Source: Lactobacillus gigeriorum DSM 23908 = CRBIP 24.85 (GTDB lineage Bacteria > Bacillota > Bacilli > Lactobacillales > Lactobacillaceae). From it: a stretch of DNA of 64,000 nucleotides. The stretch spans positions 1 through 64,000 of the forward strand of contig NZ_CAKC01000028.1 in NCBI RefSeq assembly GCF_000296855.1, read 5' to 3'. Each line of letters opens with the position of its first letter. Within the stretch, counting starts at the first letter, position 1. This document shows positions 1 to 8,639 of the stretch, one piece after another. Under the pieces are notes generated by a model. The model saw nothing but the letters and a program-made list of their open reading frames with translations. It searched no databases and was not told the DNA's origin. Both the position numbers and the translations under genes were made by a program.

Positions 1-10
1 CAATATACAT

Positions 11-39
11 AAAAAAATAGCGGAGAAAAATCTCCGCTA
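11..39 (-). terminator. Rho-independent terminator, minus strand
   Basis: A perfect 9-bp stem (TAGCGGAGA/TCTCCGCTA, loop AAAA) is followed on the minus strand by seven Ts. It lies beyond the stronger terminator of the Rpn gene, so it may belong to that transcript or to a gene left of the window. Confidence 0.7.
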
Positions 40-123
40 ATAATTAACAAATTTTAGGACATTATCCTAAGTTATTGACATAATTTTTGTAAGTCTTTAC
101 CAAAATTAAAGGATCTTGTTACA

Positions 124-149
124 AAGAAAAAAACGAGCTAATGCCCGTT
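124..149 (-). terminator. Terminator of the Rpn-family gene
   Basis: On the minus strand AACGGGC-ATTA-GCTCGTT (one G-U pair) is followed by a T-rich run. It starts 21 bp after the stop codon of the Rpn-family gene. Confidence 0.75.
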
Positions 150-169
150 CTTGTAAAATATGATATAAC

Positions 170-1060
170 TTAAGCTTCTTGTAAAGAATCGTTTTTCGCT
201 TCTGCGATGAATTGCTTTAATTCATCGTCTGAGAAGCATTGGCCGTATACTCGTTTTATTCTAGAAAAAATATCTTCAGAAGTATAATCATCATCTTTTA
301 AAACATCAATTAAATTCTTAACTCCTGCACGATTTGCCAGCTCTTTGCCTCTCTTTTCTCCAACCTTTTCGCCATCTTCCCGACCACTAATTCTGGCATC
401 CATGATCTTCATTTCGTAGTCCATGATATCTGATCTCCTGTCTTGATTAAGTTCCTTGATTCGTTTCTGAGCCCAAATGAAGTGCTCATTTAGACTAACT
501 TCTTCATCGTTCATCAACTTCGCCAGCTCCTTAAGTTCCTCGCTTTCGCCAGTAAAGTCGCCTTTTGAGTTAATGATAACCTTAGTAGCGCCGTCATTCA
601 ACTCTAAAGCATGATCTTTGGTATCAATCGTTTTGAAGAAATGAACTGCTCGATTATCAACTTTAGAAAAAGCCTCAGACGGATCAAACGAACACAAGAA
701 GATGATGAAGGTATCAGGCAGTTCAGAGTAATCATGACCTGGCTTTAACACCTTAGCTCCATCGATCGTTGATTGGTAATATCTCAAACGGCGACTTAAG
801 TACTTGCTTGGCGATGTTTGCATTTCAATATCAAAGATGCGACCATTCTTGTCGACCACCTTGATATCAAGTCTGATATCCTTAGCCTCTCTTTGATCGT
901 TGCCTAGCGCATCCTGCTTGTTAAACTCTACGATCTCCTTGATTTCCAAAAAGGGAAAGATGATTCGTAAAATGTACAAGCAAAACTCCTCGTTTTCCAT
1001 GACCCAACCAAAGATCTTATCTTCGGTAAAGCCGAATTCCTTTGAGACTTCATAATCCAT
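170..1060 (-). CDS. Rpn family recombination-promoting nuclease / putative transposase (PD-(D/E)XK)
   Basis: 296 aa. The family joins a PD-(D/E)XK nuclease fold to a charged C-terminal tail and is linked to RecA-independent DNA recombination. Seen here: an N-terminal DYEVSKEFGFTEDKIFGWVM-type start, then LDIKVVDKNGRIFDIEMQTS, which carries the D...ExQ nuclease core, then YYQSTIDGAKVLKPGHDYSEL typical of the family, and a C-terminal Lys/Glu-rich tail. The ATG at 1060 is chosen because GAGGAGG lies just upstream; an in-frame extension to 1171 has no ribosome site. The gene stands alone with its own terminator. A decayed C-terminal relative lies at 9885-10289. Family assignment is firm; whether it is active is unknown. 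Confidence 0.85.
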   Translation of the reverse strand: MDYEVSKEFGFTEDKIFGWVMENEEFCLYILRIIFPFLEIKEIVEFNKQDALGNDQREAKDIRLDIKVVDKNGRIFDIEMQTSPSKYLSRRLRYYQSTIDGAKVLKPGHDYSELPDTFIIFLCSFDPSEAFSKVDNRAVHFFKTIDTKDHALELNDGATKVIINSKGDFTGESEELKELAKLMNDEEVSLNEHFIWAQKRIKELNQDRRSDIMDYEMKIMDARISGREDGEKVGEKRGKELANRAGVKNLIDVLKDDDYTSEDIFSRIKRVYGQCFSDDELKQFIAEAKNDSLQEA

Positions 1061-1156
1061 GAAGTTTTGCCTCCTCGTAATTATAGATTTGAGAGCAAAA
1101 TAACCCCCAGATACGCAAAAAATCGAAAAAATTATTTTTTTCTTGAAAAAAGGGTA

Positions 1157-1183
1157 CAAAAAAACGGGCAATTGCCCGTTTTT
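1157..1183 (-). terminator. Terminator (22-bp perfect palindrome)
   Basis: The palindrome AAAACGGGCAATTGCCCGTTTT is flanked by A and T runs on either side, so it can work in both directions. It sits just after the stop of the 147-aa minus-strand gene. Confidence 0.75.
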
Positions 1184-1195
1184 GGTTGTTCTATC

Positions 1196-1639
1196 CTATG
1201 ATAATGAACCAGTGATCTTAGCACGACGCTTTTCGTACCAAGTGTCCCAACTTTCAAAAGTAAGCATAGTTTCTGGATCGATTTGTTCATCCTTAACAAT
1301 TTCATCAAGAATTGCCTTGAAGTTGTAATCGTGGTATTGCAAAGCGTGCTTTACCAAAGTCTTACGTGGAAAGTGGATATTGTTAAGTAAGTACTTGTTA
1401 ATATCAACTGTGTTGTGAACTTGATCATATAAACTCATGATTTCAAGATCATCTTCGTCGAACTTGGAAATGTAGAAGTTAGCGAAGACTTGCAAGGAAA
1501 GTGGTTGTTCCTTGTAAACTTCGGCAGGCATTACTACGCGGTTGGGTTCTGGCATAACCACAGTTAAGTCAGGCTTGTTAGCATCTTCAGTGTTTTCGGA
1601 TTCAGCCTTTTGGTTTACGTTCTTTTCTTCTTCAGTCAA
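1196..1639 (-). CDS. Hypothetical acidic protein, 147 aa
   Basis: I do not recognise a family. The first 30 residues are rich in Glu and Asn and look disordered. The rest looks like a small helical domain (LQVFANFYISKFDEDDLEIM, later LTFESWDTWYEKRR). There is no signal peptide or membrane segment, so it is probably cytosolic. The start is TTG at 1639, supported by AAGGAG eight bases upstream; no ATG fits better. It is a single gene with its own terminator, facing the same way as its neighbours. Confidence 0.65.
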   Translation of the reverse strand: MTEEEKNVNQKAESENTEDANKPDLTVVMPEPNRVVMPAEVYKEQPLSLQVFANFYISKFDEDDLEIMSLYDQVHNTVDINKYLLNNIHFPRKTLVKHALQYHDYNFKAILDEIVKDEQIDPETMLTFESWDTWYEKRRAKITGSLS

Positions 1640-1751
1640 TGCGAGCGCTCCTTATCTGTACATAAAAAATCAGAAAATCAATTATAATTTTACTCAGTTT
1701 TAGGAATAAAGGCAAATACTAGCGCAATTAATTCTATTCTTTTCTTATCTT

Positions 1752-2606
1752 TTAGAAGGAATCAACGTCTTCTTTGGTAATTTGTTCTGGCTTGGTATGA
1801 CCATTTTCGCTAGCGTGGCGGAAGAGGTCAATCAAGTCTTGTGGACTCCAAGCGCTGGCATTGTAGCCAAGCTTAGTTAATTGCGCGCGGATTTCATCAA
1901 GGGTAGGTTGGGTAACTGTTTTGCCATTAACAGTGTGATCACCCATCGCTCCAGCACCAGTAGTGCCAGCTGTTCCTGTATCTCTTGATGAAGATTGCTT
2001 GCTAGTGGTGGAATTGGTTTGATCTTTGAGACGAGCAATACCAGCTTCAGCTTGTTGGAAATACTTTTGGTAATATGGCTGCTTAATATAGGAAAGATCA
2101 AGGACTTTTTGATAGTTCTCGCGAGCAGTATCAACTTGGCCTTGGCTTTCTGCAGTAGTGGCTTGTGCTAATAAAGGCTTGATTTCATTTTGATAGTTGC
2201 TTTTAGCGGTTTTAAGCGTAGTGATCAAGCGCTTGGCATGATCGTTTAACAACCAATAGCCTTTTTCATTGATAACGGTTTGAGCGGTTTTGATTCCCGT
2301 TGAAAATTGGCTCTTCCTAGCTTGCTTAATGGCCAATTGTAAGTTCTTAGCTTGTTTAGTATAGATCTTGGCAGCCTTAGTAGGGTGCTTAGCATAAGCT
2401 TGCTCAAACAAAGCTTGGGCTTTAGCATATTGCATCTTGCGAGCAGCTGCCTTACCTTGGCTAATGATTTTGTTGTATTCTGTAAGTTCGGCGCTAGTTG
2501 GCGCTACGGTCGATGCATTTTGTTGATGATAAATGTAAAAACACGCACCGACAGCAATCATGAATGCAAAAATTGCAGTAATGAGCGTTGATTTTTTTAA
2601 CTTCAT
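1752..2606 (-). CDS. Membrane-anchored repeat protein of unknown function
   Basis: 284 aa. Residues about 5-27 form one hydrophobic helix after MKLKKS, so the protein is probably anchored in the membrane with the bulk outside. Residues 40-195 are Ala/Gln/Lys-rich helices with a TPR-like pattern (KMQYAKAQALFEQAYAKHP; ARENYQKVLDLS). A Ser/Thr/Gly linker (about 197-222) leads to a small C-terminal domain (LDEIRAQLTKLGYNASAWSP). The ATG at 2606 is preceded by AAGAAGGG. Function is not known; a wall-associated or protein-interaction role is inference. Confidence 0.65.
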   Translation of the reverse strand: MKLKKSTLITAIFAFMIAVGACFYIYHQQNASTVAPTSAELTEYNKIISQGKAAARKMQYAKAQALFEQAYAKHPTKAAKIYTKQAKNLQLAIKQARKSQFSTGIKTAQTVINEKGYWLLNDHAKRLITTLKTAKSNYQNEIKPLLAQATTAESQGQVDTARENYQKVLDLSYIKQPYYQKYFQQAEAGIARLKDQTNSTTSKQSSSRDTGTAGTTGAGAMGDHTVNGKTVTQPTLDEIRAQLTKLGYNASAWSPQDLIDLFRHASENGHTKPEQITKEDVDSF

Positions 2607-3158
2607 AAAAAATCCCTTCTTATAAGTAACCGATTTCTTAAAACCAATGTACCAAATAGTTGCGTCATTAGCAAAAATTTAGTAGAAAAAGCTAAATGGA
2701 AAAATTAGGAGGAAGATTATTTATAATGAGGTAGATATTCAAATCTGAGCAAATTATCCACAAAATGCAAATAACGAACCTGAACTAAAAATCGGAAGCA
2801 GTGACTTTTAGAGATTAGGAATAAAGTGCTAGTAAAATGATGTTGCTTTATGTAATACAAGTATAGAGGAGCAAGTGGCAAAAATGGAATAAAAGGGGAG
2901 GGGAGAAAGCAAAAATTGTTGTCAAATCAACCGACAATAAGAAGGCTTGAAGCGGTTTTTTCGTTACAAAAGATTGAACCTCTGTCAAAAAAATGTAAAA
3001 TTAACGAACTTATAATAAAAGCTATAAATTTTGGTAAAGGTATGGCGACACCCTTTTTTTATTTATCTTATGGCATTTTTACTGGATACAAAGGCGAATG
3101 ATCAGGGAGTAAAAGACTTGATAAGTATGTTACAAAGTAAAAATAATGGCTTTCAGGC
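2607..3158. other. Intergenic region upstream of slpA promoter
   Basis: About 550 bases without a convincing gene. One small plus-strand reading frame (2916-3101, 61 codons) has no clear ribosome site and an unconvincing composition, so I do not call it. The stretch is AT-rich and may contain upstream promoter elements for slpA, but I see no second clear promoter. Confidence 0.5.
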
Positions 3159-3187
3159 TTGCTTTAAAAGCCAAATGTAGGTACAAT
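3159..3187 (+). promoter_or_regulatory. slpA promoter
   Basis: TTGCTT (3159-3164), exactly 17 bases, TACAAT (3182-3187). Transcription would start near 3194, leaving a leader of about 190 nt before the slpA ATG. A strong promoter and a long leader fit known S-layer genes. Confidence 0.75.
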
Positions 3188-3217
3188 ATGAATCGTGGTA
3201 AGTAATAGGACGTGCTT

Positions 3218-3285
3218 CAGGCGTGTCGCCTGTACGCATGCTGATCCTTCAGCAATGACTACTACCTCATGAGAGTTATAAACTC
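3218..3285 (+). promoter_or_regulatory. Structured 5' leader of slpA (three stem-loops)
   Basis: Three hairpins lie one after another in the leader: CAGGCG/CGCCTG (3218-3232), TGCTGA/TCAGCA (3239-3254) and GAGTT/AACTC (3273-3285). No poly-T run follows any of them, so they are not terminators. Structured leaders are known to stabilise S-layer mRNAs in lactobacilli; applying that here is inference. Confidence 0.6.
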
Positions 3286-3387
3286 ATGGATCTTGCTTTG
3301 AAGGGTTTTGTACATTATAGGCTCCTAATCACCATACTGAACCTATGGCCTATTACATTTTTTATATTTCAAGGAGGAAAAGACCAC

Positions 3388-4995
3388 ATGAAGAAAAATT
3401 TAAGAATTGTTAGCGCTGCTGCTGCTGCTTTATTAGCTGTTGCTCCTGTCGCTGCTACTACTGTTGTTCCAGCTGCTTCTACTGTTGTTTCAGCTGCTAG
3501 TGACACTACCCAAAACATTCGCCTTAAAAACGGAGCTGCTTGGTTATTCAGTAAGAATGGAAATGAATGGTCAATTGCTTCTAAGGGTGCTTCAGACCTT
3601 AAAGTAAACACTGAATTTACTGTTTCTACTAAGCTTACTCCAATGACTGAAGCAGAAGCTAAGAGTGTTGGTTTGGATTGGGCAAAAGGTGGCTTAAGCC
3701 TTTACCAAATTACCTCAGGTAAGTACGCAGGTAACTACGTTTTAACCGGTGATGCTGAAGTCCTTACTTCAACTACTCAAGCTAAGCCTGCTACCACTTC
3801 ATCAGAAAATATTAATGCTGGTTCATCATCAGTATTCTATGCTAACACCAACACTGTTGTTAATATTTCAGCTGTAGCTGCAACCAAGAGTGCTCCAAGT
3901 GCAATCAACGGTAACATTGTTTACACTGATGCTAAGGGTCAAAACCATACTGCACTTTTACACAACTTGGTTAACGGTACCAACACTACAATTACTGACC
4001 TTGATGGCAAAGTTCAAAATCCAAAGACTTTAAAGCCTGGTATGTACGTAGCAGACTTTAACGGTGTATATGTCAACTTAGGTAATGAGATGGCAAACAA
4101 ACCTGTTACCTTCCATTTGGGTGGCGGTGCCGTATTCATGGATAAAGGTGCCAAGGACAACGGTAGAACTTTAACGGTTGCTGTTGATGCAAATGGTGTT
4201 GCTAAGCTTGGTGAAGTTAAGGCTCCATTCTGGGCATATGATTCAACTGATCTTCAAGAAGCTCACTTCTACTCAGTTAAGACTGGTAACGTTGTAACTT
4301 CAGGTTCAGTAAGTTTACATGCTGTAAATGGTCAACTTAATGTTAACTCTGTATTTGCTGCTTTGACTCAAGAATACAAAGCAAGTCAATTAACTAAGAG
4401 TGAAAATGTTGATACTTTTGTACCAGTAAATGACATTAAGGCACAATTGGAAAAGCAAAACGTTAAGGTTGATGATAACGGCTACTTCACTGCTCCAGCA
4501 TCATTCACTATTAACATGACTGCTAAGTCAAATAATAACGGTGCTACTGCAACTTTGCCTGTAACTGTTAATGTTGACAACGTAACCCCAACTGTAGCTA
4601 ACGAAACTACTACTACTAAGACTGTAATGCACATCGCAACTATCTACGACAAGAACGGTAACGCAACTAGTGAACCAGTTCTTCGTGCATACGACTCAGT
4701 ATCAGTTGTTTCAACTCCAGTTGAATTGAAGGATGCTGCTGGTAAGTCAAAGGGTATGTACTACAAGCTTGCTGGCAAGGACCAATACGTAAAGGTTGGT
4801 AACATTGACGGTACTTCACGTACTTTGAAGCACAACGCATACGTTTACAAGTCAAACGGTAAGCGTAACAAGGCATTTAAGACCTTGAAGAAGGGTTCTT
4901 CAAAGACTACTTACGGTAAGTCATTCATGATCAATGGCTCACAAATGTACCGTGTTGGTAAGAACCAATACGTAAAGGTTGCTAACTTCCGTTAA
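3388..4995 (+). CDS. slpA: S-layer protein (expressed copy)
   Basis: 535 aa, forms the outer protein lattice of the cell. A signal peptide spans residues 1 to about 37 (MKKNLRIVSAAAAALLAVAP, ending VVSAAS). The variable, self-assembly region runs to about residue 405. Two SLAP repeats at 411-535 ([31 protein letters not shown]; ending NQYVKVANFR) bind wall polymers. ATG 3388 is chosen for AAGGAGG just upstream; a longer frame from 3286 lies inside the leader. Codon use is strongly biased (AAG, GGT, AAC), as in highly expressed genes. At 535 aa it is longer than the 440-470 aa I recall for L. acidophilus-type SlpA. A silent copy lies inverted at 10396-11219. Confidence 0.93.
   Translation: MKKNLRIVSAAAAALLAVAPVAATTVVPAASTVVSAASDTTQNIRLKNGAAWLFSKNGNEWSIASKGASDLKVNTEFTVSTKLTPMTEAEAKSVGLDWAKGGLSLYQITSGKYAGNYVLTGDAEVLTSTTQAKPATTSSENINAGSSSVFYANTNTVVNISAVAATKSAPSAINGNIVYTDAKGQNHTALLHNLVNGTNTTITDLDGKVQNPKTLKPGMYVADFNGVYVNLGNEMANKPVTFHLGGGAVFMDKGAKDNGRTLTVAVDANGVAKLGEVKAPFWAYDSTDLQEAHFYSVKTGNVVTSGSVSLHAVNGQLNVNSVFAALTQEYKASQLTKSENVDTFVPVNDIKAQLEKQNVKVDDNGYFTAPASFTINMTAKSNNNGATATLPVTVNVDNVTPTVANETTTTKTVMHIATIYDKNGNATSEPVLRAYDSVSVVSTPVELKDAAGKSKGMYYKLAGKDQYVKVGNIDGTSRTLKHNAYVYKSNGKRNKAFKTLKKGSSKTTYGKSFMINGSQMYRVGKNQYVKVANFR
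3440..3456 (+). repeat. Left half of the slp inverted repeat (17 bp)
   Basis: TTGCTCCTGTCGCTGCT within the slpA signal-peptide region. Its exact reverse complement lies at 11202-11218 in the silent copy. Frame is the same in both copies (Ala-Pro-Val-Ala-Ala), so exchange here would keep the reading frame. Confidence 0.9.
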
Positions 4996-5030
4996 TAACC
5001 AGTACGTTTAGCTAGCGCTAATCAAATAGG

Positions 5031-5057
5031 AAAACGAGGCAAATGCCTCGTTTTTTT
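5031..5057 (+). terminator. slpA terminator
   Basis: AAAACGAGGCAAATGCCTCG followed by seven Ts, 36 bp after the slpA stop. Nearly the same hairpin lies at 10351-10375 behind the silent slp copy, in opposite orientation. Confidence 0.9.
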
Positions 5058-5069
5058 GTTTGATCAATT

Positions 5070-6224
5070 TTACTCCAACAACCAGTCACGGATGTTAATG
5101 ATGGGAATACCGTTGATCATTTCTGGACCGGCGTAACGATCAGTGATGACCAGCTTCCGATAATTGTTAGGAATCTGTAATAAATTATTGATTTCCCTGT
5201 CAGAATTCTCCGAGAACTGGTAAGTAACTTGGATATATTTTCGATCATTTACCTTGGTTGCGATGAAATCAATTTCTTTATCATTTAATTTCCCGACCTG
5301 CACTTTGTATCCACGTCTTAATAATTCAACAAAAACAATAAAATGCTGCCACGATCACTGAGCCGATCGCCAATTGCCTGCGTTCTTAACCCCGAATCGA
5401 TAATATAATACTTTCCTTGGGTGGCAAGCATTTTTCGACCTCTAATATCATAACGATTAGTTTTGTAAAAAAGGTAGGCTTCTTCAAAATAAGTTAGATA
5501 TCTTTGCACCGCTGAGTATGAGATTTTAAAATGATTGGATTTCAAAGTATTTACAATTTTGTTTGGATTAATTAATTGTCCAACTGTATCAGCAAGATAT
5601 TTAGCGACTAAAGTTACTAATTCAGGTTCACGCAAGCCATTTTTATAACCGATATCATTTACGATAATCGTATTGTAGATACCAGGCAAGATAGTATTTT
5701 TTAGCTCGTCTTTAGCTAGCACAACTGCAGGGAAACCGTCGAACTTAATATATTCCTGATAAAATTTGTCTATTTCTCTTTCAGTCAGTTCCTCGATATC
5801 TTTAAAACTAAACATTTCCTTGAAAGAAAGAGGATAAACAGGAATTTCAACGTATCTCCCCAACAGAAGAGTTGCTAGCTCGCCGCTTAGGATTTGGGAA
5901 TTACTACCTGTAATCGTTAAATTTAAGCTGCAGGCTATTCACCACTTTTTGCCAATCCTTCACATATTGAATTTCATCGAGTAAAATATACATTTTTTCG
6001 CCGTCAATTATATGTTCTTGCAAAAAGGCATAAAGTTTTTCAGGATCATATAGAGCAATGTTTTCAAAATCTTCGAACGACAAATAGATTATCTGCTCGT
6101 CTTTTACACCGGATTTAAGCAAATATTGGCGATAAAGCAATAAAATGAATGACTTCCCAGATCGACGGACACCAGTTAGTACTTTGATAAACTCTGTGTC
6201 TTTAAAACCTACTAATTTCTTCAA
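5070..6224 (-). pseudogene. Broken AAA ATPase with DUF4143 domain
   Basis: Three reading frames together spell one protein of this family. The N-terminal AAA_14 part (5904-6224) has the P-loop GVRRSGKS and Walker B YILLDEIQ. The middle part (5318-5863) begins RYVEIPVYPLSFKEMF, a DUF4143-family motif. The C-terminal part (5070-5303) has GKLNDKEIDFIAT, the end nuclease-like segment. Between parts one and two the shifted frame reads LTITGSNSQILSGELATLLL, and between two and three IVFVELLRRGYKV, so the breaks are two frameshifts near 5905-5920 and 5320-5345. There is also no good start codon: the family's first residues (LINRPQYL) can be read upstream without an ATG. It lies inside the slp cassette and is non-functional as it stands. 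Confidence 0.85.
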
Positions 6225-6358
6225 ATACTGTGGGCGATTAATTAAATTATTTCATAAAGCAAATCATATCTATATTTTAGTGAAATTTATTTTATGAAGT
6301 AAATTAATAAGAATTTTCAATAATCTTTATTGCTGTGAATTGCGCTTTAATGTTCAAA

Positions 6359-6700
6359 CTAATTCAGCAATAGTTTTTTCGATGTCTTATATTCCCTGTA
6401 ACCAACACCCATCATATTGAATGCATCAGTGTAAGAAATCTTTTGATTCATTAAGGCATCATCTACATAGCGAAAAAACATAGCATAAGTTTCAAAATTA
6501 TCGGCTAATGATTCAATATCAGTCTCATTAGCCGCTTCTTTGTTGAATAATTCATCTGGTACTAAAATTTTGAGTACAGTTCTGTGGACCAAGGATTTCT
6601 GCTTTATCCATAAACAGATGAACTGGTTCATGAATCAAAGTAAAAACTTGCCCATTTTTAATATCCTTATGATTAACAAAAAAGATAATCATAAGGATTA
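6359..6700 (-). pseudogene. Remnant of an ImmA/IrrE-type zinc metallopeptidase
   Basis: Two frames are needed. The upstream frame reads NHKDIKNGQVFTLIHEPVHL, matching the FTLxHExxH zinc-binding motif of ImmA/IrrE peptidases. The downstream frame reads LKILVPDELFNKEAAN and then a helical tail ending YREYKTSKKLLLN. The switch is near 6570-6600. The first half of the domain and any N-terminal HTH are missing. Such peptidases usually cleave phage-type repressors; nothing of a partner repressor remains nearby. Confidence 0.65.
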
Positions 6701-6896
6701 GCTAACTCAAAAGTCATTCTAGGTTACGATTGGGACTAACGACAGCTACTCGTTAGCTCCTTTTCTTTTATAATTATACAAATGGACAATCATAAATTCG
6801 ACTTTAGAGATCAAAGTTTATCAAAGAAAACAAGACTATATAAGATTCTTTACAGCAAAAGTCTTTCCAACCAGCTAATTTTGATCGGACCTTACA

Positions 6897-6905
6897 TGAT
6901 ATAAT
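6897..6905 (+). promoter_or_regulatory. Extended -10 promoter of the AlbA-type gene
   Basis: TGATATAAT is an extended -10 box (TGn plus TATAAT) about 30 bases before the ATG. No good -35 box is seen at 17 bases. The 200 bases further upstream hold nothing else I can support. Confidence 0.45.
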
Positions 6906-6934
6906 AAAACAAAAAAATATAAGGAAGTGTGTTA

Positions 6935-8449
6935 ATGAAGTTAGATGAAATTAAAAATATAGAAGCCACTTATCTTGATTACAAAGAATCATTAGAGACC
7001 ATTAAACCTGTAAGCTGGCTCAAATCTGTTGTAGCTTTTGCCAATACTAAAGGTGGACACATCATCTTTGGCGTGACTGATGAAGAACATAAATTTATCG
7101 GAATAGATAATTTGCAACAAACTTCTTCTAAAATCTCCGAATTCATTTCTACCAGAGTTTCACCATGGCCTAGATTTACTTTAACTCCTATTGATAGTGA
7201 ATATCCAGATAAGAAATGCATTGATCTAGAAGTCGCTCCTGGGCCAGATTACCCATATTATTATATCAATACACAAGAACATGCGATTTTTATGCGGCAT
7301 GGAGACCGTTCAGAAAAAGCAACACCGATAGAGCAAAATAATCTATTGCTAAAAGGAATGAATAAAACATTTGATGCACTTCCGACTAGTTACAAATTAC
7401 CAGATGTAAGTTTCACCTTATTAGCTGCTACTTTCAAAAAAGAAACTGGCGAAGAATTTGATATTTCACGTGATTTAATTTCGATGGGATTTGTAACCCA
7501 AGATAATATCGTAACTAATGCAGGACTATTGTTATGTGATCAAGGCTATTTGCGCCAATCTAAGATTGTTTGCACTCGTTGGAAAGGAACTGAAAAAGGA
7601 AGCGTTGACGGAGATGCTTTAGATGATGAGGAATTCACAGATGCAAGTTTGATTACTTTGTTGTTTAACGCGGAAGCATTTATTCGAACTAATTCTAAGA
7701 ATCCTTGGACAATTCGCGGAATGCGTCGAGAAGAGAATAGCGATTATCCATTCAAGGCTGTTAGAGAAGTTTTAGTTAATGCGTTGATTCACCGTGATTA
7801 CCAGATTCAGGGTTCTGAGGTACATGTTGATATGTTTGATGATCGAATGGAAATTGTATCACCTGGTGGCATGATTAATGGGAGTAGAATTCAGGATCTT
7901 AATTTAAAACATGTTCCCTCTATGAGAAGGAACGAAATAATCTCTGACATTTTTGGTAGACTACATTACATGGATCGCCGCGGTAGTGGTATCCAACGAA
8001 TCTTAAGTGCATATACTAATTTTGTAGAACAACCCATTTTCTATTCAGATGATACAGTATTCTTAGTAACCTTACCTAACAGAGGAATTGCTACGCCAAA
8101 GAGTCCACTTCAGAGTGAGAAGAGTCCACTTCAGAGTGAGAAGAGTCCACTTCAAAATGAGAAGAGTCCACTTCAGAGTGAGAAGAGTCCACTTCAAAGA
8201 GAAGAAAGCAATATAATTAAAAAATGGAACGAAAAAGGTATAGATAAAATCTTTAGAGAGCAAACTACTGAGAAATTACTAGAATTTTATATGAGATATA
8301 GCTTTAAATATTCGTTTAACCGAAATTTACTTGCTAGTTTCTTAGAGATAGCACCAAATTCTGCATCAAAAATTATTCAAAAGTGCAGAGAAATTGGAAT
8401 TATACGAATGGAAAAACGCGGAGTCTATTTCTTTACCAATCTAAATTGA
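6935..8449 (+). CDS. AlbA_2/Schlafen-type ATP-binding protein with KSPLQSE repeats
   Basis: 504 aa. Residues 1-140 form an AlbA_2 (Schlafen AAA_4) domain (YLDYKESLE, FANTKGGHIIFGV, then an IFMRHGDRS segment). Residues about 240-390 form a HATPase_c_4-like domain (VREVLVNALIHRDYQ, DRMEIVSPGG, DRRGSGIQRI). Then come five copies of the heptapeptide KSPLQSE (8099-8203) and a C-terminal winged-helix-like part (NLLASFLEIAPNSASKIIQK). Such proteins are often called transcriptional regulators; some act in phage defence or stress, but the role here is unknown. ATG 6935 is set by AAGGAAG at 6921-6927. It is the only intact gene between the two slp copies besides slpA. Confidence 0.82.
   Translation: MKLDEIKNIEATYLDYKESLETIKPVSWLKSVVAFANTKGGHIIFGVTDEEHKFIGIDNLQQTSSKISEFISTRVSPWPRFTLTPIDSEYPDKKCIDLEVAPGPDYPYYYINTQEHAIFMRHGDRSEKATPIEQNNLLLKGMNKTFDALPTSYKLPDVSFTLLAATFKKETGEEFDISRDLISMGFVTQDNIVTNAGLLLCDQGYLRQSKIVCTRWKGTEKGSVDGDALDDEEFTDASLITLLFNAEAFIRTNSKNPWTIRGMRREENSDYPFKAVREVLVNALIHRDYQIQGSEVHVDMFDDRMEIVSPGGMINGSRIQDLNLKHVPSMRRNEIISDIFGRLHYMDRRGSGIQRILSAYTNFVEQPIFYSDDTVFLVTLPNRGIATPKSPLQSEKSPLQSEKSPLQNEKSPLQSEKSPLQREESNIIKKWNEKGIDKIFREQTTEKLLEFYMRYSFKYSFNRNLLASFLEIAPNSASKIIQKCREIGIIRMEKRGVYFFTNLN
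8099..8203 (+). repeat. 21-bp minisatellite, five units (KSPLQSE)
   Basis: Five head-to-tail 21-bp units, the first, second and fourth identical; the third has AAT for AGT and the fifth ends differently. Because the unit is a multiple of three, gain or loss of copies keeps the frame and only changes the linker length between the ATPase and the C-terminal domain. Confidence 0.95.
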
Positions 8450-8595
8450 TTAAATATGAATCAATGCCAAATATTATATGAAAAAATATTCAGTAAAAAT
8501 AAGAAAGACTAAGTTTTCTGCACCTTTTATTGTCGCTGCAAGCTTAGGAAAATGTCTCATTTTTCTTTTGCTCTAATATTTATATTTTCATTGAC

Positions 8596-8630
8596 AAAAG
8601 CCACTTCAGTCACACTGAAATGGCTTTTCT
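8596..8630. terminator. Bidirectional terminator
   Basis: AAAAGCCACTTCAGT-CAC-ACTGAAATGGCTTTT forms a 15-bp stem with one mismatch. It separates the plus-strand AlbA-type gene from the converging minus-strand remnants. Confidence 0.85.
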
Positions 8631-8639
8631 AACGTATTA

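Noticed and set aside
1877-2134. 85-codon minus-strand frame within the TPR-like gene
   Set aside because: It lies in another frame of the real gene, with no ribosome site and poor composition.
2916-3101. 61-codon plus-strand frame upstream of slpA
   Set aside because: No ribosome site, unusual composition, located in a region without other coding signs.
4667-4876. 69-codon minus-strand frame in slpA
   Set aside because: Shadow of the SLAP repeats; strong codon bias belongs to the plus strand.
8099-8203. CRISPR-like array of short direct repeats
   Set aside because: Units are tandem with no spacers and lie inside a coding frame.
8072-8263. Minus-strand frame of 63 codons with repeats of LKWTLLT
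   Set aside because: It is the antisense image of the KSPLQSE minisatellite and has no ribosome site.
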